A stretch of DNA of 64,000 nt from Aquimarina sp. BL5 (GTDB taxonomy: Bacteria > Bacteroidota > Bacteroidia > Flavobacteriales > Flavobacteriaceae), in NCBI RefSeq assembly GCF_003443675.1, contig NZ_CP031963.1:1821501-1885500 (forward strand), written 5' to 3'. The number at the start of each line of letters is the position of its first letter. Position 1 is the stretch's first letter. The position numbers and the translations under genes are program-made. This document shows, piece after piece, positions 20,654 through 29,489 of the stretch. The notes beneath the pieces are model-generated. The model saw only the letters and a list, made by a program, of their open reading frames with translations. It ran no database searches and was not told the DNA's origin.

Positions 20654-21730
20654 ATGCTAAAAAAAGCTACCATAAAAAAATTCGGAATACGTATTCTAAT
20701 TATTAACGTAGTGTATTTGTTGATAAAACTTACCATTGTTCATGATAAGGATGATACTCCTTTTGATGCAACCGGTATTTTTTATTACTGTAGTGCTTTT
20801 TTTCTGTTTATGTTAGCCTGGGAAAGTAATGATTGGTTGGTAAGAAGACAACAATTAAAAATAGGCGGTGGACTCGACCTAACGGGAGGAGTTAAGGTCT
20901 TACTGATTAACTTAGCGATCTGCCTTCCAGTTTCTGCTTTAGTTTATTACCTCGCCATATTCCAATTTGATCAACTCTGCAAGATTGATGTGGATAACCC
21001 TTGGTTACGTTTTAGAATTGATTTTTTTAGAGCGGCAATTCTTGGTTTTGCCTTAATAATCTTCAATTTATTTTATCATGCGCTTCAACAAAAAAAGGAG
21101 ATGGAGAATAAGATGAATGATTTGCAAAAAGAAATAATGACTTCTAAGTACAAATCATTAAAAAATCAAATAAGCCCGCATTTCTTATTCAATAGTTTAA
21201 ATACATTAACTTCTCTTATGTATGAAGATAGAGACCTTGCCTCAGATTTTGTTTCCAGATTAGCTACCTGTTATCGATATATCCTAGATAATCGTGAAGA
21301 AGATTTGGTGAGTTTAGAAAAAGAAACAAACTTTCTTGATTCTTTTATTTTTATGATGAATATCCGGCATGAAGGAGCATTGAGTATTCATACTCATATT
21401 TCTATAAACCCAAAAGATTTTGTGATCCCAACCCTTTCATTACAGATGTTAGTAGAAAATGCTTTAAAACATAATTACTACTCTAAAGAAAAGCCTCTAG
21501 AAATCAATATTATTTCAATACAGAAAAATAGTCTTGTTGTTCAGAATAATTTGCACGTAAGAAAGCAAAAAGAAGAATCCACTAAACTTGGACTTAAAAA
21601 TATAGAAAGGAGGTATTCTTTTTATACCAATCAAAAAGTGGTTATAGAAACCGAAAACGGGTATTTTAAAGTAACAATTCCGTTACTTCCAAAGAATATA
21701 AAAGAAATTGCAATCGTAAAAGTATCCTAA
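20654..21730 (+). CDS. LytS/YehU-type sensor histidine kinase
   Basis: Membrane histidine kinase of 358 residues; start chosen at ATG 20654 (MLKKATIKKFGIRILIINV) because the longer TTG version adds a Cys-rich stretch unlike the family. Four hydrophobic segments occupy ~14-34, 45-65, 85-110 and 130-150, followed by a short coiled coil and the His_kinase domain with the phosphoacceptor in ISPHFLFNSLN, the N-box MLVENALKHN and a G-box KLGLKNIERR. It lacks any recognised periplasmic sensor domain. The stop overlaps or nearly abuts the response regulator gene (1-nt gap), a standard LytS/LytTR operon. Confidence 0.93.
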   Translation: MLKKATIKKFGIRILIINVVYLLIKLTIVHDKDDTPFDATGIFYYCSAFFLFMLAWESNDWLVRRQQLKIGGGLDLTGGVKVLLINLAICLPVSALVYYLAIFQFDQLCKIDVDNPWLRFRIDFFRAAILGFALIIFNLFYHALQQKKEMENKMNDLQKEIMTSKYKSLKNQISPHFLFNSLNTLTSLMYEDRDLASDFVSRLATCYRYILDNREEDLVSLEKETNFLDSFIFMMNIRHEGALSIHTHISINPKDFVIPTLSLQMLVENALKHNYYSKEKPLEINIISIQKNSLVVQNNLHVRKQKEESTKLGLKNIERRYSFYTNQKVVIETENGYFKVTIPLLPKNIKEIAIVKVS

Positions 21731-21731
21731 A

Positions 21732-22490
21732 ATGACAGCAGTAATTGTAGAAGATGAAAATTTCGCCTCTAAACGACTAGCAACGCTTATTGAGGAACTT
21801 GCTCCGGAAATAAGGATAACTGGACAGATTACCTCTGTAGAAAACGGTCGTCAATGGTTTGATAACAATCCAAAACCTGATTTAATATTTCTTGATATTC
21901 AGCTTAATGATGGTTATGGATTTGATATTCTGGATATGATGGAAGATCATCCCCCGGTTATCTTCACAACGGCTTATAATGAATATGCTATTAGAGGGTT
22001 CAAATATAATGGATTAGATTATTTGTTAAAACCCATTGATAAAGGTGATCTTAAAAATGCATTGAATAAATACAGAAAAACACAGGTACACTCTGATGCA
22101 ATTTTTGATGACCAAAAACTAGAAAAAATAAAAAATCTATTCTCTAAAGAATACAAAAAAAGGTTCATGATTAAGGTCGGTAATCAGTTTACCACCTTTA
22201 ATGTAGAAGACATAGCTTATTTCAAATCAAACGAAGGATTGATTTTTTTACATGCTCATACAGGACAGCAATACCCAATAGAATATTCTATTGATCAATT
22301 AGAAGACATTCTGGACCCTGTTCATTTTTTCAGGATTAATAGAAAGTTTATGGTATGCGTAAAGTCAGTTGTAGAAATTCATAGTTATTTTAATAGTAGG
22401 CTATTACTTAAACTAAAACCTCAGGAGGAAGAACAAATTATAGTATCTCGTGAAAGAACCTCTAACTTCAAAAAATGGTTGGATCTATAA
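21732..22490 (+). CDS. LytTR-family response regulator
   Basis: Transcription factor of 252 residues and cognate partner of the upstream kinase. The receiver domain (1-~120) has the acidic pair VEDENFA, phospho-acceptor Asp in LIFLDIQLNDG, conserved Thr in VIFTTAY and Lys in YLLKPID. A linker is followed by the LytTR DNA-binding domain (~145-252) with KVGNQFTTFNVEDIAYFKS and FFRINRKFMV. LytTR proteins bind tandem ~9-bp direct repeats; no such site was confidently found here. The neighbouring divergent TonB receptor is a candidate target. Confidence 0.95.
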   Translation: MTAVIVEDENFASKRLATLIEELAPEIRITGQITSVENGRQWFDNNPKPDLIFLDIQLNDGYGFDILDMMEDHPPVIFTTAYNEYAIRGFKYNGLDYLLKPIDKGDLKNALNKYRKTQVHSDAIFDDQKLEKIKNLFSKEYKKRFMIKVGNQFTTFNVEDIAYFKSNEGLIFLHAHTGQQYPIEYSIDQLEDILDPVHFFRINRKFMVCVKSVVEIHSYFNSRLLLKLKPQEEEQIIVSRERTSNFKKWLDL

Positions 22491-22514
22491 CATCATAAAA
22501 AATCATCACATACT

Positions 22515-23540
22515 ATGGAAAATAAAAAAGTACTATTAACCGGAGTAACTGGTTTTCTAGGCTCTCATACTGCTATTCAATTACTTAATAAAGGATATGA
22601 AGTTATAGGAACCTTGAGAAATATGAAAAGAGCCAATGAGATCAAGCAAGTCATCGCAAAAAACACTTCTAATATTGACAGACTGGATTTAGCTGAAGCT
22701 AATTTAATGGATGAAAACATATGGAGTGATCTAGCAAGCGAAGTTCAGAATATAATACATATTGCTTCCCCTTTTCCTCGGGAATTACCTAAAAATGAGA
22801 ATGATCTTATTATCCCTGCTAAAACCGGCACCCTAAATATACTAAAAGCAGCCTCTATACACGGACTTAGAAGAGTTGTTCTCACTTCCTCTTCTGGGGC
22901 TATTGTTTATGGAAAGGAAAAATCAAAACGAAAAGGTATTTTTGATGAGAATGATTGGACAGATATTACAAATATTAAAGATTCTACTCCTTATTTCAGA
23001 AGTAAAACAATCGCAGAAAAAGCTGCCTGGGATTTTATAGAAAATGACAAAAGCGGATTAGAATTAACAACTATTTGTCCTGGAGCTATTTTGGGACCAA
23101 TACTGGAAAAAGATTTTGGCACCTCCGCCAATATTGTTATCAAAGCTATGGATGGCAGTTCTCCTGCGATTCCAAAGATTGGTTTTGATATGGTAGATGT
23201 CAGATCAGTAGCCGATTTACACATCAGAGCTATGGAAGTTCCTGAAGCAGCTGGAGAGCGGTTTGTTGGCTCTGCCGGATTTTTGACCTTTGAAGAAGTA
23301 GCATCAATAATACGTAAAAAATATCCAAATAAGAAAGTTCCTAAATTTTCCTTGCCAAATTTTGCGGTACGATTATTTTCCAATCTTGATAAAACCATAA
23401 AACCTATACTAATTGATCTAGGTGCAGAAAGAAGAGTTAACAATAATAAAGCAATAAAACTCTTGGATTGGCAACCTATTTCTACGAAAGAAGCGGTGTT
23501 AGCTTGCGCTGAAAGTGCCATAAAATTAAGTTTAGTGTAA
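22515..23540 (+). CDS. NAD(P)-dependent extended SDR, dihydroflavonol/aldehyde reductase-like
   Basis: Rossmann-fold reductase/epimerase of 341 residues. Seen: N-terminal dinucleotide motif GVTGFLGSH (8-16), the substrate-side VVLTSSSGAIVYG and catalytic YFRSK (Tyr-x-x-x-Lys), and PGAILGP typical of the dihydroflavonol-4-reductase/cinnamoyl-CoA reductase branch. Likely reduces an aldehyde or ketone with NADPH; the physiological substrate is not apparent. It begins 25 nt after the LytTR gene and could be in that operon. The next gene, 5 nt downstream, is a pseudogene. Confidence 0.88.
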   Translation: MENKKVLLTGVTGFLGSHTAIQLLNKGYEVIGTLRNMKRANEIKQVIAKNTSNIDRLDLAEANLMDENIWSDLASEVQNIIHIASPFPRELPKNENDLIIPAKTGTLNILKAASIHGLRRVVLTSSSGAIVYGKEKSKRKGIFDENDWTDITNIKDSTPYFRSKTIAEKAAWDFIENDKSGLELTTICPGAILGPILEKDFGTSANIVIKAMDGSSPAIPKIGFDMVDVRSVADLHIRAMEVPEAAGERFVGSAGFLTFEEVASIIRKKYPNKKVPKFSLPNFAVRLFSNLDKTIKPILIDLGAERRVNNNKAIKLLDWQPISTKEAVLACAESAIKLSLV

Positions 23541-23544
23541 GCAT

Positions 23545-24175
23545 ATGAAAAAAATAACTAAAGGAGTATTGGTAGTACTGAGTATTTTATCGGCTTGTAC
23601 CCTTTCATTTACTTTTTTATTGATCGAAAATTTGGGTTACTCAACTCTAAAAGCCACGAACTTCTTGCAGATAACTTATGGAATATAGCATTCTATAGTC
23701 ATATAATTTTAGGTGGTATTGCATTATTAATCGATTGGGTGCAATTTAGTCGCACTATCCGTTCTAATGGATTAGGTTTGCATAAGTTTCTTGGTGAAGT
23801 CTATATCATTGCTGTTTTGATTAGCGGAACTTCAGGTGTTTAGATAGCATACTTTGCAACTGGAGGTATTATAGTTTCACTAGGTTTTACAAGCTTGGGC
23901 ATTGTTTGATTGTATACTACTTTTGCCGCTTACCTATGCATCTGGAATGGAAAATATATAAACACCAAATACTAATGTATTATAGTTATGCCGCCTGTTT
24001 TGCTGCAGTTACTTTAAGGATTTTGTTACCTATTCTTTCTGCTTCATTTGGGGATTTTATAATTGCCTAAAGAATTGTCGCCTGATTATGTTGGGTGCCT
24101 AATCTTCTCGCAGCTTATTACCTCATAATCACTATAAAATTAGATACAGTAATATCAGTTAATACGGAATCATAG
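23545..24175 (+). pseudogene. Decayed DUF2306 membrane protein gene
   Basis: Remnant of a four-to-five-helix membrane protein of the DUF2306 family. The ATG at 23545 opens MKKITKGVLVVLSILSAC, then a 1-nt frameshift around 23587-23595 moves to PFIYFFIDRKFGLL and the family-typical segment WNIAFYSHIILGGIALLIDW. After ISGTSGV the frame meets TAG (23841), TGA after GFTSLGIV, several more stops and at least one further shift, yet the family pattern can still be followed to FGDFIIA and LCWVPNLLAAYYL near 24130. Two of the stops sit where the family has Trp and one where it has Tyr. DUF2306 has no established function. Clearly non-functional. Confidence 0.85.
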
Positions 24176-24455
24176 TTAAATAACTGCCATATATTTTCAT
24201 GTTCTTTTTTATTTTTGTAGGATTTTTTATACAAAAAATAAGGGGAAAATCTCACAAATTTATATCATGTAGATGTATACAACGTTACGATTAATTTCTT
24301 ATTTTTGTGATCTACACAATTCATCCTGATCATTACTTAAGACAGTATTCTCAATTTGATCTAGATTCATCTCATTTAATTAGGGCTTAAAATTTATAAT
24401 AAAGCTGGTATATTATTACTAGCGATAAGTATAAACAATATAAAGTACGCCCTAA

Positions 24456-24926
24456 ATGAAACTAATTTTACTATCAATATTTACTAGTGTATTTGCCATA
24501 GGCGCTCCAAAAACAAGGTCAGAAGGTAGCGTAGATGGAATTTTTATCACCTCTACTGACCCTATATCAGGTAGAACCTTAATGATTGAAGAAGATGAAT
24601 ACTCTATATGGGTATATGTCTTGAACCCTGATAAACAAGGAATTGATTTTGATGGTTTTCTTTGTTCTGTAGTCGATCCAGAATCTATTACAATTAGCCC
24701 AAAAGAAGCTACAAAAAATGGAAACGCACCTCCTCTAACTACTAATTTTGCAAATAAATATAGTTATATTAAAAATCTTAAATCAAAAGATATAAAAGTC
24801 TACTGGAAACAAAATAGAATAGAGATAAAACTAAAAAAAGAGACGTATCTTATTATGGATTTAGATTCTAAAACTAGCTATTCTAAAGCACTTTCTACAG
24901 ATTGTTATTACGGAAATAAATTATAA
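24456..24926 (+). CDS. Hypothetical exported protein, 156 residues
   Basis: Not recognised. The first ~17 residues (MKLILLSIFTSVFAIGA) form a plausible signal peptide. The mature part looks all-beta, with acidic turns and an IMDLDSKT segment near the C-terminus, and has two Cys (FLCSVV and TDCYY) that could form a disulphide. No domain or lipoprotein box was found. Its stop codon directly abuts the stop of the Arc-like gene on the opposite strand with no intervening base. The ~280-bp region upstream contains two TATTTTTG matches (24210 and 24300) that could be promoter elements. Confidence 0.65.
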   Translation: MKLILLSIFTSVFAIGAPKTRSEGSVDGIFITSTDPISGRTLMIEEDEYSIWVYVLNPDKQGIDFDGFLCSVVDPESITISPKEATKNGNAPPLTTNFANKYSYIKNLKSKDIKVYWKQNRIEIKLKKETYLIMDLDSKTSYSKALSTDCYYGNKL

Positions 24927-25112
24927 TTATTTTTCATCCGAAGTATCATCATCTCTTTTTTTCGATTTTAAACGTTTAGCATCTTTAAGACTTTTATGAA
25001 TCATCCATTCTAATTGTCCGTTAACGCTACGAAACTCATCATCTGCCCATTTTTCGATTAACTTAAAAGTTTCTGGGGATATTCTAAGGACAAATGATTT
25101 TTTCTTACTCAT
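24927..25112 (-). CDS. Arc-like ribbon-helix-helix protein
   Basis: Small 61-residue protein with the ribbon-helix-helix pattern: a basic beta strand (KKSFVLRIS), then PETFKLIEKWADDEFRSVNGQLEWMI matching the Arc/MetJ two-helix layout, and a charged tail. Members are dimeric DNA-binding proteins; here the target is unknown. It lies 3 nt downstream of the SPFH gene on the same strand, so the two are co-transcribed; the same pairing is familiar from other Flavobacteriia, suggesting the RHH protein works with, or regulates, the SPFH protein. Confidence 0.8.
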   Translation of the reverse strand: MSKKKSFVLRISPETFKLIEKWADDEFRSVNGQLEWMIHKSLKDAKRLKSKKRDDDTSDEK

Positions 25113-25115
25113 AAA

Positions 25116-25970
25116 TTATGAATGTAATGTTCCTGTATTAATAACAGGAGTAGCCTCCTTATCACCACACAATACTACCATTAAATTGCTTACCATAGAT
25201 GCTTTCTTATCATCATCAAAATCAATAATTTTATCTTCAGATAACTGAATCAAAGCATCCTCTACCATTCCAACTGCTCCTTCTACTATCTTTTTACGCG
25301 CAGCAACTATAGCTACGGCTTGCTGTCTCTTTAACATTGAACTGGCTATTTCCGGAGCATAAGCTAAATATCCAATTCTAGCTTCCATAACCTCTATTCC
25401 AGCCATCAATAATCGTTCAGTAATTTCATTTTCCAAAGCCTCATTCACTTCATCCATACCAGATAGTAGTGTGACTTCAACTTCCCCTTCAGCAAAGTTA
25501 TCATAGGGATAAGAACCTGCTAATTTTCTAACTGCGGCATCTGTTTGGACTCTTACAAAATCTTCATAATGATCCACGTCGAATGCTGCTTTATACGTAT
25601 CACTTACTTTCCACACCAAAATTACATTAATCAAAATCGGATTACCAATTTTATCATTCACTTTTACTCGCTCACTATAAAAGTTCCTTGCTCTTAATGA
25701 AATTCTTTGTTTTGTGTAAAAGGGATTAGCCCAAAAGAATCCGTTTTCCTTAACAGTTCCTTTATAAGCTCCAAAAAGGACCATTACCTTCGAGCTATTT
25801 GGATTTACTATAAAGAAACCTTTAATAAGTAAAATTATAGCAAATATAGAAATCAAAAATAAAGGATTCTTACTAATCGCAAAACCAAAAATTGTACCTC
25901 CTATTACCAATAACAATATAAGAATCATTAAATAACCATTACTTGCTTTTAAACTTTTCTCTTTTTTCAT
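25116..25970 (-). CDS. SPFH (band 7/stomatin-like) domain membrane protein
   Basis: Membrane-anchored scaffold protein of 284 residues. Two N-terminal hydrophobic segments (~13-32 and ~35-52) precede the SPFH domain (~55-230) with INPNSSKVMVLFGAYKGT-like start (here VNPNSSKVMVLFG), a VSDTYKAAF strand, and the helical ERLLMAGIEVMEARIGYLAY region, followed by KRQQAVAIVAARKKIVEGAVG. SPFH proteins organise membrane microdomains and often hold proteases or signalling partners; no protease (NfeD, FtsH) is adjacent here. Forms a two-gene unit with the Arc-like gene. Confidence 0.9.
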   Translation of the reverse strand: MKKEKSLKASNGYLMILILLLVIGGTIFGFAISKNPLFLISIFAIILLIKGFFIVNPNSSKVMVLFGAYKGTVKENGFFWANPFYTKQRISLRARNFYSERVKVNDKIGNPILINVILVWKVSDTYKAAFDVDHYEDFVRVQTDAAVRKLAGSYPYDNFAEGEVEVTLLSGMDEVNEALENEITERLLMAGIEVMEARIGYLAYAPEIASSMLKRQQAVAIVAARKKIVEGAVGMVEDALIQLSEDKIIDFDDDKKASMVSNLMVVLCGDKEATPVINTGTLHS

Positions 25971-26076
25971 AATAATATCATTTTGATATCACAATAATAC
26001 AAAAAAAATTCACATTTTAATAATTTAAAGAAAATTAAAGCCACAACTATCTACGAGTAACATTCTTTAAAACATA

Positions 26077-26106
26077 AAAACGCCCTCCATTTCTGGAAGG
26101 CGTTTT
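26077..26106 (-). terminator. Intrinsic terminator after hsp20
   Basis: AAAACGCC (26077-26084) pairs with GGCGTTTT (26099-26106), with an inner CCA/TGG pairing; on the minus strand a T-run follows. It starts 28 nt past the hsp20 stop and insulates it from the SPFH gene. Confidence 0.75.
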
Positions 26107-26133
26107 CGCAACATTAACTAACTAAAAATCAAC

Positions 26134-26565
26134 TTATGAAATCTCTATCAATCTCTTAGGTTGCACCTTTGCTTCTTCTTTTTTAGGAAGTTTTACTGAT
26201 AAAATTCCATTATCATAAGAAGCTAAAATATCAACAATATCTACAGTATCCGGTAAGGTAAATGAACGCTTAAATGCACTGTAGCCAAATTCTTTTCTAG
26301 TGTAATTATCTTTTTCTTCAGTAGTTTCTTTTTTAACTTCAGAAGAAATCGTTAATACCTCATTATCTAATTCTATATTAAAATCTTTTTTGACTAATCC
26401 CGGAGCGGCTAGCTCGATTACAAAATCATTGTCAGATTCTTTTACATTTACAGCAGGTGTATTAAAACCAATTTTTTGTCCATTACTAGTTCCGCCGAAC
26501 CAATCTGTATTAAGAATATCATCAAGAATAAATGGTAATCTGTCTGTTCTTTTTACTAAACTCAT
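26134..26565 (-). CDS. Small heat shock protein, Hsp20/alpha-crystallin family
   Basis: ATP-independent holdase chaperone of 143 residues that binds unfolding proteins and forms large oligomers. The N-terminal arm (MSLVKRTDRLPFILDDILN) is typical for Bacteroidota IbpA-like proteins. The alpha-crystallin domain spans ~38-130 with VNVKESDNDFVIELAAPGL, YTRKEFGYSAFKRSFTLPD and the signature ASYDNGILSVKLPK. The C-terminal RLIEIS holds the I-x-I motif that docks neighbouring subunits. Monocistronic, with its own terminator. No CIRCE-type operator was seen upstream. Confidence 0.95.
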   Translation of the reverse strand: MSLVKRTDRLPFILDDILNTDWFGGTSNGQKIGFNTPAVNVKESDNDFVIELAAPGLVKKDFNIELDNEVLTISSEVKKETTEEKDNYTRKEFGYSAFKRSFTLPDTVDIVDILASYDNGILSVKLPKKEEAKVQPKRLIEIS

Positions 26566-26720
26566 TGTATTATATTTTTTAAGTTATTCTATATTTTAAA
26601 TTCAATGAGTATATAGCAATTAGAATTCCATTGTTATTTTTAAGACATTTTGTCACTTTAACACAACAAGATAATGACATTATGGCGTATTTTTAATGTA
26701 TTTAATGACAAAAACACATA

Positions 26721-26761
26721 AAATACTAAACCCTCAAGCTTCACTTGAGGGTTTAGTATTT
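26721..26761. terminator. Strong bidirectional-type terminator hairpin
   Basis: An 18-bp perfect stem, AAATACTAAACCCTCAAG (26721-26738) with CTTGAGGGTTTAGTATTT (26744-26761), encloses a 5-nt loop. It lies 26 nt beyond the stop of the TerB-like gene on the minus strand and before the hsp20 promoter region. Confidence 0.8.
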
Positions 26762-26786
26762 AGATTATCAAAAAATATTTATAGGG

Positions 26787-27188
26787 CTAGTTATAAAATC
26801 TAGTAAAAATTGTAATCAATTCCTTTGGTGGAATCACCTTATTAGGGTAGTTATGCATTTCTTTTAAAACAGTATCTATAGCCTCAGATCGCAATCCCAT
26901 ATGCAATCCCATTTCTCTAATCTTATGGATTTCTGTTTGAGTTGTTTCCTGATCTACATTCATCAACAAAACCAATCTATGAAATTGCAGTATTCTTTGT
27001 GATTCTGGCTGAAGATTTTTCTTTTCTGCATTGTTACGTACTAAATAACCAATTTCTTCTTCTGTTATTCCTAACTGTGATGCTACCGCTAAAATAAAAT
27101 TATACTCCTCATCTTTTATTTTCTTATCAGCCTTTGCGAATTCTATCATTTCTGACAATAAGCTTAATTTCTCTTCCTTACTATACAT
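26787..27188 (-). CDS. TerB-like helical protein
   Basis: 133-residue cytoplasmic protein. The pattern LLSEMIEFAKADKKIKDEEYNFIL followed by ASQLGITEEEIGYL matches the TerB/DjlA-like helical domain, in which conserved acidic residues lie at helix starts and may bind metal. Not part of a tellurite-resistance (ter) cluster here, so the link to that phenotype should not be assumed. Monocistronic with a strong terminator; the upstream ~100 bp separate it from the divergent DUF1456 gene. Confidence 0.7.
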   Translation of the reverse strand: MYSKEEKLSLLSEMIEFAKADKKIKDEEYNFILAVASQLGITEEEIGYLVRNNAEKKNLQPESQRILQFHRLVLLMNVDQETTQTEIHKIREMGLHMGLRSEAIDTVLKEMHNYPNKVIPPKELITIFTRFYN

Positions 27189-27277
27189 TACAAAATTTTA
27201 AGTACACAAATATCTTATAAACATATTTCTTATGGAACATAATCAATATTTTTTTCTTACGAACTCATTTAAAAAAG

Positions 27278-27285
27278 TACCTTTG
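27278..27285 (+). promoter_or_regulatory. Candidate -7 box (TACCTTTG) for the DUF1456 gene
   Basis: TACCTTTG matches the Bacteroidota -7 consensus TAnnTTTG and ends only 5 nt before the ATG at 27290. If used, transcription would start at or beside the start codon, giving a leaderless or near-leaderless mRNA. No clear -33 TTTG is present (TTTTTC at the expected place). Confidence 0.4.
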
Positions 27286-27289
27286 CGCT

Positions 27290-27553
27290 ATGGGATTAAC
27301 TAACAACGATATTTTTAAGAAATTACGAGTGGCTCACAAATTACGTGATGATGATATTGTAAAAATCTGCTCGTTGGTAGATTTTAAGGTCACCAAAAGT
27401 GAACTTGGAGCTATTTTCAGAAACGAAAATCATCCTAAATACATGGAATGTGGCGATCAAATCCTACGTAATTTCTTAAATGGACTTGTAATCCATCTTA
27501 GAGGACCTATGCCTGCAAAAAAAGATAATCCACCAGGAAATAAGAAAGTATAA
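27290..27553 (+). CDS. DUF1456 family protein (YehS-like)
   Basis: 87-residue protein with a single copy of the DUF1456 unit: LTNNDIFKKLRVAHKLRDDDIVKICSL followed by VTKSELGAIFRNENHPKYMECGDQILRNFLNGL. Proteobacterial YehS has two such units in ~156 residues; the one-unit form is common in Bacteroidota. A Pro/Lys-rich tail (GPMPAKKDNPPGNKK) follows. Function is not known. Starts with ATG directly after a TACCTTTG motif. Confidence 0.8.
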   Translation: MGLTNNDIFKKLRVAHKLRDDDIVKICSLVDFKVTKSELGAIFRNENHPKYMECGDQILRNFLNGLVIHLRGPMPAKKDNPPGNKKV

Positions 27554-27632
27554 GATATCATCTTCAAAAATAAATGCTTAATTTGGATGAGGCTATAACG
27601 TAGTATCTCAACTAACAACCAATTAAGTATTC

Positions 27633-29240
27633 ATGCTCACAAAACAGGAAAAACAAATATTCCGAGAAGAACTATTTAGGCATTTAGACGGAATTGCAGT
27701 CGCACCGGTAGCATATTCTTTATTCAAAACGAAGGTTACTGATTATATAATCCTGCATAAAACCATAACTATATCAGAAATTGCTAAAGAATTTCAAGGA
27801 AATGAAGGATATCTGAATGTAGGGTTACGAATGTTATCCTCACAAGGATGGCTAGACTATAATATTAAAAAAAACACTCCTATTGTTTCCGTAAACCAAC
27901 ACACAGGAATAGCTTTTGATCATTTTCATTTGTATGAAGGTGTTGTTGATCTTCTTGAATATTCTGGTAAATTCCACAGGAGAAAATTCGAATTAGAACC
28001 GTTTCAAAAGTTAGAAAAACTATTTAAATTCTATCAGAATAGATTAGAGCTACCTGTTCCTGAAGATCAACTGACACACACTATACAAAATCAAATCCTT
28101 AAACACGTAGAAGGTATTCTGGTAGGACCTACGATAGTACACCTTGGAATGGGTGGAATGTTCCATAAATATTTTATGGAAGCATCTTTTAGCGCAGATG
28201 AGTATCATCGCTTTCCAGAGAGTTTCGACACTATACTCTCCTTCTTAAGTTATTTAGGATGGTTCCATAAAAACAAAGAAAACTACACATTCACCAATAA
28301 AGGACTATTTTTTGCTAAAAGAGCGACTGCATATGGAGTGACAGTGTCTTATATCCCTATGTTTAGGCAAATAGACGATTTATTATTTGGCAACCCCAAA
28401 GTTTTATGGAATCCTGCTCTTCATACTAATGAAATCCACGTAGATCGCGAAATGAACGTTTGGGGAAGTGGTGGCGCTCATACCACTTACTTCAAAAAAA
28501 TTGACGAGATTATCATCAGCTTATTCAACAAACCATTAGACGAACAACCTAAAGGCATATTAGATATGGGATGTGGAAATGGTGCTTTTTTGATCCATCT
28601 TTTTGAGATTATAGCATCTAAAACATTAAGAGGAAAACATCTGGATGATTATCCTTTATTTTTGGTTGGCGCTGATTATAATAAAGCAGCTCTTAAAGTT
28701 ACCAGAGCTAACTTGATTCAAGCAGACATCTGGGCTAAAGTAATCTGGGGTGATATTAGTGATCCTGATCTCCTAGAAAAAGATTTAAAAGAAAACTATA
28801 AAATTGAACTAAAAGATCTGTTATCGGTAAGAACTTTTCTGGACCATAATAGAATCTGGAGCGAGCCTATAGCAACATTAAATGCACCAAGCAACTCCAC
28901 GGGAGCATTTGCCTTTAGAGGAAAGTTATTACATAATGATGACGTAGAACGCAACCTGAAAGATCATTTTAAAAAGTGGGCTCCGCATATCTCTAAATTT
29001 GGATTGATTGTTATAGAACTGCATACTATCCCACCTGCTATTGCTGCTAAAAACATAGGCAATACCGCTGCCACTGCTTATGATGCGACTCACGGGTTTT
29101 CTGACCAATATATTTTGGAAATAGACTCTTTTATTAAAATTATTAAAGAAGTGGGACTAGAAAGTAACCCTGATTATTTTTCTAAATTCCCTAATTCTGA
29201 TTTAGCAACCGTTAGTATAAATTATATCAAAGGGAAATAA
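27633..29240 (+). CDS. Class I SAM-dependent methyltransferase, AprA-like
   Basis: 535-residue cytoplasmic protein. The first ~280 residues contain winged-helix-like segments (ITISEIAKEFQGNEGYLNVGL and LSFLSYLGWFHKNKENYTFT). The C-terminal ~250 residues hold the Rossmann methyltransferase fold: SAM motif I ILDMGCGNGAFLIHL, acidic residue after the second strand in VGADYNKAAL, and motif III/IV region LIVIELHTIPP. The two-part layout matches stand-alone relatives of the AprA methyltransferase domain from polyketide loading modules. No polyketide or NRPS gene is near, so its substrate is unknown. Likely monocistronic. Confidence 0.75.
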   Translation: MLTKQEKQIFREELFRHLDGIAVAPVAYSLFKTKVTDYIILHKTITISEIAKEFQGNEGYLNVGLRMLSSQGWLDYNIKKNTPIVSVNQHTGIAFDHFHLYEGVVDLLEYSGKFHRRKFELEPFQKLEKLFKFYQNRLELPVPEDQLTHTIQNQILKHVEGILVGPTIVHLGMGGMFHKYFMEASFSADEYHRFPESFDTILSFLSYLGWFHKNKENYTFTNKGLFFAKRATAYGVTVSYIPMFRQIDDLLFGNPKVLWNPALHTNEIHVDREMNVWGSGGAHTTYFKKIDEIIISLFNKPLDEQPKGILDMGCGNGAFLIHLFEIIASKTLRGKHLDDYPLFLVGADYNKAALKVTRANLIQADIWAKVIWGDISDPDLLEKDLKENYKIELKDLLSVRTFLDHNRIWSEPIATLNAPSNSTGAFAFRGKLLHNDDVERNLKDHFKKWAPHISKFGLIVIELHTIPPAIAAKNIGNTAATAYDATHGFSDQYILEIDSFIKIIKEVGLESNPDYFSKFPNSDLATVSINYIKGK

Positions 29241-29489
29241 TGTAAAACTAATTTAAAAAGCGATAGGATTCGATAAATTTGACTAGTTCTAAATATCGAT
29301 ACAGATTATTCTATTGATTTATACTTATAAAATGAATAAAAATTAGACATTATTACATAAGCTAGATATGTTTAATAACAGATTAACGAACTGAAAATTA
29401 TTAGTTTTCTAGCCAAATAAAAAATACTTTTATTAGTCTCCTAAACTTAAAGGATAAAAAAAGACAAAATATATTTAATTAGAAAAGTA

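Noticed and set aside
22991..23521. Long antisense open frame (176 codons) inside the reductase gene
   Set aside because: Fully covered by a well-conserved gene on the other strand; residue composition is that of an antisense shadow.
23841..24090. Reassigned TGA (Trp) to explain the DUF2306 frame
   Set aside because: TAG and TAA also interrupt it and frameshifts are needed; intact genes nearby (for example the permease ending at 1456 and pdxH ending at 11262) use TGA as stop.
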